Positions 59,158 to 64,000 of a stretch of DNA of 64,000 bases are shown here, piece after piece. Within the stretch, counting starts at the first letter, position 1; each line of letters starts with the position of its first letter. The position numbers were made by a program, and so were the translations under genes. The stretch lies in assembly GCF_016808095.1 (NCBI RefSeq), contig NC_068970.1, forward strand, positions 44,923,630 to 44,987,629. Direction: 5' to 3'. Below the pieces are notes generated by a model. It saw only the letters and a program-made list of their open reading frames with translations. It was not told the origin of the DNA and searched no databases. This DNA is from Vigna angularis. Taxonomy: Eukaryota; Streptophyta; Magnoliopsida; Fabales; Fabaceae.

Positions 59158-62100
59158 TTTGTGAGAGAGTGAGCGAATTTATTTTTATTTAAACTAATTT
59201 AACTTTATTGTCTAACATTTTTCTTCAAAGAGTTGGAATATACTACTTATGATTATTCAATTATCGTTGCCGCACACATACGGTAGTAAATACAAATCAT
59301 ATTATTAGACGTATAGGTAATGTTTCTTTTCTAATTTATTACGAAACTATTTTACGTGATTGTAATTGATGTAAAAGAACCAAATTTATACTGTAGAAGG
59401 ATCTGAACTATAAACGTGAATCAATTTGGTGAGATGTGCATATAGTTCATCCAATTATAGTTAAAATTAATCTTTTTACATTTCTTTTGAAATTAAAATT
59501 AATCATTTACATTTCTTTGGAAGATAAACTATTAAAGTTATTCTCGTGTTTGATTTTTGTAAGCAAATGTAAAGGAAATGATATTGTTAAACATCTACAT
59601 GATAATTTCTTTTTAAATTTATTATTGAAGTTATTTTAAGTTTCTCTAAATAATTTGTTTCGATGCAGGAAATCAAATTCACAATTAGCTATTTTCAGTA
59701 GATGTTATGAGATTATTAACTATTGTTTTATGTTTGAAACAAATTTAGTATGCGATGCATTTTATTTAGAGAATTGAATAAATTTAATAATTCGTACTCG
59801 AAAGGTGGAAAATTTGTTATTTTTCAATTTTTTAAAGTACAACGCTTCCACAAATGTTCTCTTTATGTTTAATTTAATATTAGGGTTAGAATTCGTTGAA
59901 TTGTCCTTTTACAAAGTATTATTTACTTGCGGTTCTTGCTCTTGCAAAAGGTGGTGAAATTTCCCAATATTAAAGTTTCAAAATGTTAGCAACGCAACTT
60001 TAATTGCACATTTTTAAAGTATTTTATATTTTCTATTGAATATGTAAATATAAATATATAAATTTATTTTATATTTATATTCTAATTTTATTTTACTAAC
60101 TCAGAAATCAATCACATTTTCTTCAACTCAAATTTACACATTTTTTATCGAAGTCAAATTCATATAATAAATATACTTTTATCAAAGTCTCACTTGTTGC
60201 ACCGTACAGAAACTATGTCCATGAAGATTCATTAATGGAGGTTTTCTTCTAGTTTAAGAAAGAAGAATGCAGGGTACAATTCTTAGGAATGAACACATGT
60301 TTGAATCAACAAAATGATCAATTTGAATGCAACCAGGATTTAGATAACCTATTAGACAACATCGAATCCAAACCAAATGTGATTGACTTGCCACAGGGTT
60401 TTGAAAAAAATCATCACGTTTCAATACATACGTGACTTCAAACCTCGACTTATAAGATATTTTTGTAAGTTTAAGTTATGTTTAAAATTTTCTTCAAGAT
60501 TAAATATCTTCTAAATCTTAACAACATAATTTGTTTAGAAATCATCTCAAACTAAAATGAACCCACCTAACCCTAAACAGAAACAATGAATTTTGCTGAT
60601 ATGATGCTCTAAAACCAAGGAACAAAACAGAAAGTACAATCATTCACCAAAATACCGTAACTTCAGAATGTTCATATGGGGGGAGGTCACAAGCAAAACA
60701 ACGGCTAAAGGAGAAAAACCCAACAAATAGTATATAAAAAAGGGGAGATGGAAACACACAAATCACGGAAGAGAGACATGCATTCAGTACCAAACATAGA
60801 ATCCTAGGTAATAAAATATGGCATCTCAAATTGGTTTCAAGGGTATAGGTATATCTTCAAATTTTATTCCATAAATGAAGTATGGAATTAGTCCCTAATC
60901 GCATCCATAAATGTGAAATTGGATTCAGAATTATTAGTTAAATTATTTGGTAGATATCAATTATAATAAAACGGATGAATATTTTGTATTAATAACATAT
61001 TAACTTGACAATCTCAAAATACCTGTATCAATTGTATAGAACTTAATGAAGTCTTAATTAATTGCCTATAAAAGTCTTAATTTGGTTTACTCGTTTTTAT
61101 GATACAATACCATCTCTTATCAATCCTCTTGTCTTGGTATTAGATCCTGTACTCTCATGGGGCTCCAAGCCCTGGGCCATTGTGAACAAAACATAGTTAG
61201 GTCCATAGACACGTAATACTAATTTGTATTTAGGAATGTACAACCTCGAATACAAATTTGTATTCCGAATTGTACATTCCACAACATCTCCGGATTAAAA
61301 AATCTGGAACTAAGAGTAAAAATCCTAAACTAGAGGATAAATTTGGAGTTTTTTATGTTTATGAGGGTGCAGGTTGAAACTATGAAGGAGGTGCAGGAAG
61401 AAGTTGCCAATTTCTCAATAGTATCCTGTTCATCAAGGAGACCTCAATTACAAAACAGGTACACTTCCTAAGATCAAATGACATAGACCTAGCAGAACTA
61501 GGCTTTGAACTTCAAACCTGATAGTGCTTCACTAAAGTACTTGCCAAAACATGTCTAATATTTTTTTGTTTCTCCTTCTGGTGAGAAGGATTTGATGTGT
61601 TATTTACAAAGTTATGTTTGGTTTCAGTTTAGCATAACATGTCTGGTCTCAATTTTGTTCAGTTCATGTCTATTTTCCTTTTACAGAGCATTACAAGATT
61701 GTTTGCAGAATGGAGATTAATTAAGTAATCGTTTTTTCAATCTACTGGATTAAGAAGGAAATAGAACACTTCTAACCCAACAAGTTTCTTAATTATTAAA
61801 TTTTTGTCTTGATCGCAAGAGTTCCCAAATATTTAAAGAACCTAATACCATCTATCTCACAACAATCATGCAATCTAGCTAGAATTCTTGATTAGGAGAA
61901 ACAATGATAGCCGTGAGCTGAAACATGCATATGAATATATATATATATATATATATGAAACGATAATAAAGAGGAAATTCGTTAATGTTTGGAGAAATCT
62001 CTCACACCCACCTGTGAGCTAATACTAATATTCACCCTTCCTGTCCGTTAACCCAACAAACTCAACACATTTAGCAGAAAGCTAAAACCAAGATTTGTCT

Positions 62101-62576
62101 TCACTACCATATTCCTACAGAAATTATCTAAACTTACATTCAAATTGTAGTTCTTTCAAACCAGACTTGGTTGACTATTAAGTATTAATTAGATAATAAA
62201 CCACCATCACTTAGTGGTAAAATAAGACTGCTAACAAGCAACAATTTTACACCATACTACATATATTCAAGTAAACAAAAAACCATACCTAACTAATCCC
62301 ACAACAGCAGCAACCAAAGAAAAACATTATCGATACCATACGTAACTCGAGGGATAGAGAAGATATAAACCCACAAATCAAAGATCAACATACTATTTAT
62401 GCAAATGGAGGATTAAGATTTAAAGAGTAGCAAACAATAAAAATCAAAATATCTTTGCAATTTCTCAAGAAAAACTAAAAACATTGTCAAAAGTAAAGAG
62501 AAAATACAAAACAAAGAATCAGCTGTTTTATCTGAATCCCAACATCTTCCCCTCTCTCTCTTCCCTCCCATAGAGT
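59158..62576. other. AT-rich intergenic DNA before the right-hand gene
   Basis: No complete gene. A 60-codon coding-like frame lies at 60253-60435 (separate entry), and a 48-bp imperfect palindrome (GGAATGTACAA...TTGTACATTCC) lies at 61233-61280. A CTTGGTATTAGATCC run near 61133 resembles a retroelement primer site and may mark an old LTR to its left. A short (TA)n tract is at 61936-61956. Otherwise nothing recognised. Confidence 0.5.
60253..60435 (+). pseudogene. Unassigned exon-like frame of 60 codons
   Basis: Opens right after a TTCTTCTAG, which would serve as a splice acceptor (the TAG is also an in-frame stop). It reads KKEECRVQFLGMNTCLNQQN and, further on, DQFECNQDLDNLLDNIESKP to a TGA. 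The composition is protein-like and Asn/Asp/Gln-rich. No family recognised, and no neighbouring exon was found. It may be an orphan exon of a lost gene or chance. Confidence 0.25.
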
Positions 62577-62702
62577 TTACCTTTCACGAAAGTCAAGATA
62601 GGGCACCCCATTCAAGATTTGCTTTAAAGGCAAACTCTGAACACTGCTTCCGGGCCTCTTCCCCATTAAAGGGGTCCGTGAACTAATTTGCTCAGAAAGC
62701 AT
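62577..62702 (-). CDS. Possible 41-codon ORF or exon downstream of the membrane-protein gene
   Basis: On the minus strand from ATG 62702: MLSEQISSRTPLMGKRPGSS followed by VQSLPLKQILNGVPYLDFRER and TAA. The composition is distinctly protein-like for such AT-rich DNA. The last codons contain GAAAG|GTAAAC, a good splice donor, so it could instead be an internal exon that continues elsewhere. It lies about 550 bp beyond the stop of the 63250 gene on the same strand and could be in its 3'UTR or belong to another transcript. Family not recognised. Confidence 0.35.
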   Translation of the reverse strand: MLSEQISSRTPLMGKRPGSSVQSLPLKQILNGVPYLDFRER

Positions 62703-63249
62703 CACACAGTTCGAAATTTTTGATTATAAATGTATTGTCTTCTAGTAAGTAGTAAGCAATCCCACCGCAAGAAATTTATCCTGGTGCTACATTACAACAT
62801 CATATACAACCAATTTAACACGGTAGTTAATTCTTTTAGGCCATAGATTCAATCTCAAGCACTAAGTGAAAGAAGAGAGCTAAGAAACACAAACAACGTT
62901 TTTTCTCTCAATTCAATTGAAAAATCCTGTATGTATGTACCAACAATAATACAACATGTGAATGCGACCATACCATAATAAACATGAAAGAAGCAAACAC
63001 CGGTGAATGTGAACTGAACTGAGCTCAGCTGAGCTACTCTTAAACCAGGATTTGATCAAATTCCTTATTTAAAGCAACAAATGAAACAGATCAACCACTA
63101 CACACACAAACAAACAAACACCGAAAATCAGCACACAAGGTATCATTGATTAGTCCTCCACTGTTTTACACTATTCCATTACATCATAACAAAGAAAGAA
63201 ACCAAACTTACAAATAATCCGCACATGAGCGTGTAGGGGATGGTTACAG
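62703..63249 (-). other. Probable 3'UTR of the membrane-protein gene
   Basis: Follows the TGA at 63250-63252 on the minus strand. AT-rich with CA repeats near 63100-63120. Poly-A-signal-like AATAAA variants occur, but the cleavage site cannot be fixed. No other gene seen. Confidence 0.45.
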
Positions 63250-63999
63250 TCATACATCCAAATTTTCCATCTGAATGCTGCTCTTGAGAGGGACGTATTC
63301 CCCAAGGTACCCTCCGAGGTGATCGTGCAGCGCGCTTTTATCAATCCCCTGGTGATGGAAACTCTTGCAAACGTAGTAAAACACGCTCTGCACCAACAAC
63401 CCAACCAAATTGACAATGACCAACAACCCCACGAGGAACCCTCCAACGACGATCCTAGTGAAGACGCCGTAGACGTCCCCACCGTGGACGACGACGACAC
63501 TAAAGATCCCAGAGATGATGCTGCAGACAACGAGGTAGGCAGCGACGAGAACGGCGGCGTACTTGGTCCTACCCTTGAGAAGGTGGTAGCTTTTCTTCAT
63601 GGCGGCGAGGCCGTAGACAGGCTCGAGGACGGAGACGACGGAGGCGAGGTGCCAGAGGGCGGTGATGTAGACATGGGCGACGAGGAAGAGGGAAAGGATG
63701 ATGAGGAGGGAGAGGAGGAGGAGGAGAGAGTTGTTGGTGTCGATGGCGACGATGATGAGGACGAGGGAGAGGAGGATGAGGGAGTTGTAGAGGATCATGA
63801 GAAGGGTGACCCAGAGGAAGGTGATGAAGAGGCGCTTGAAGACGCGTGGGATGGCGGAGATGGTGGAGGAGAAGGAGACAGGCTTGGCGGTGTAGAGGGA
63901 TGCGACGGTGAAGACGACGGCGGCGGTGGAGAGGAGGGAGAATGCGAAGAGGAAGAGGAGGTAGGAGAACTGGATGAGGAGGAGGAGGGTCCACTGGTG
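63250..63999 (-). CDS. Multi-pass membrane protein, At1g69430/At1g26650-like (C-terminal part)
   Basis: Open frame from the right edge to TGA at 63250-63252, 249 codons visible; the N-terminus and start lie outside. It reads HQWTLLLLIQFSYLLFLFAF, STAAVVFTVASLYTAKPVSF, PRVFKRLFITFLWV and VYITALWHLASVVSVLEPVY, then GLAAMKKSYHLLKGRTKYA, LVGLLVQSVFYYVCKSFHHQ and a soluble tail ending GEYVPLKSSIQMENLDV. About six hydrophobic helices are visible. I recognise it as the plant family of Arabidopsis At1g69430, whose function is not established. The GC-rich codon use differs from the surrounding AT-rich DNA, as expected for a real exon. A different-frame ORF over 63569-63994 (Pro/His/Arg-rich) is its shadow. 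Confidence 0.9.
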   Translation of the reverse strand, partial: HQWTLLLLIQFSYLLFLFAFSLLSTAAVVFTVASLYTAKPVSFSSTISAIPRVFKRLFITFLWVTLLMILYNSLILLSLVLIIVAIDTNNSLLLLLSLLIILSLFLVAHVYITALWHLASVVSVLEPVYGLAAMKKSYHLLKGRTKYAAVLVAAYLVVCSIISGIFSVVVVHGGDVYGVFTRIVVGGFLVGLLVIVNLVGLLVQSVFYYVCKSFHHQGIDKSALHDHLGGYLGEYVPLKSSIQMENLDV

Positions 64000-64000
64000 G

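Noticed and set aside
63569..63994. 141-codon Pro/His/Arg-rich minus-strand frame
   Set aside because: Out-of-phase shadow of the membrane-protein exon, which has recognisable family sequence in the other frame.

Overview
The window is plant nuclear DNA: AT-rich, with split genes that have GT-AG introns and dense, nested transposable elements. The two host genes resemble dicot proteins, and the chromatin remodeller reads very much like its soybean counterpart. A legume of the Vigna/Phaseolus/soybean group is the best inference, but the species is not proven here. I saw no tRNA, rRNA or CRISPR, and nothing prokaryotic.

Host genes lie only at the edges. On the minus strand, 1-12344 holds the 5' portion of a CHD3-type chromatin remodeller of the CHR4/PKR1 class. 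It has an N-terminal basic exon, a PHD finger, a long linker, chromodomains and a SNF2 helicase, and it continues off the left edge. Its start codon lies in a second exon, behind an apparent 5'UTR intron and an overlapping short upstream ORF. Its 7.2-kb intron (4874-12110) carries a young, complete, coding-incompetent copia-type element (5696-7520) and an old copia relic (9640-11515). At the right edge, minus strand 63250-63999 is the C-terminal part of a multi-pass membrane protein of the uncharacterised Arabidopsis At1g69430/At1g26650 type.

The 47 kb between them is a transposon graveyard whose borders can largely be read. It contains, in order: a hAT-type element with near-perfect 8-bp target duplication (18967-19662); a truncated copia element (19942-24283) split by a small CACTA element (22660-23833); a minus-strand gag-bearing retroelement relic (24431-26945); a 5'-truncated CACTA element A (26953-34333); a long-inverted-repeat element (38800-39545); a full-length CACTA element B with CAT target duplication (39602-50275); and a complete MULE with 201-bp inverted repeats and a perfect 9-bp target duplication (52457-58989).

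Four solo LTRs of one Ty3/gypsy-like family (27895, 34579, 47885, 54424) are scattered through this. Three sit inside the DNA transposons. The two CACTA copies provide empty sites for each other's LTR insertion.

Each DNA transposon carries more than a transposase. Both CACTA copies pair a TNP2-like transposase with a second gene joining a Transposase_24-like region to a Ulp1-like cysteine protease. The MULE pairs a MURA-type transposase with a convergent small GRF-zinc-finger gene, an arrangement like maize MuDR. Nearly all element genes have stops or frameshifts, so they are relics as they stand. The most unusual signals are the palindrome-rich and W-box-like arrays upstream of the TATA boxes in the solo LTRs, a 92% identical nested hairpin at 51140-51277, and several unassigned coding-like fragments.
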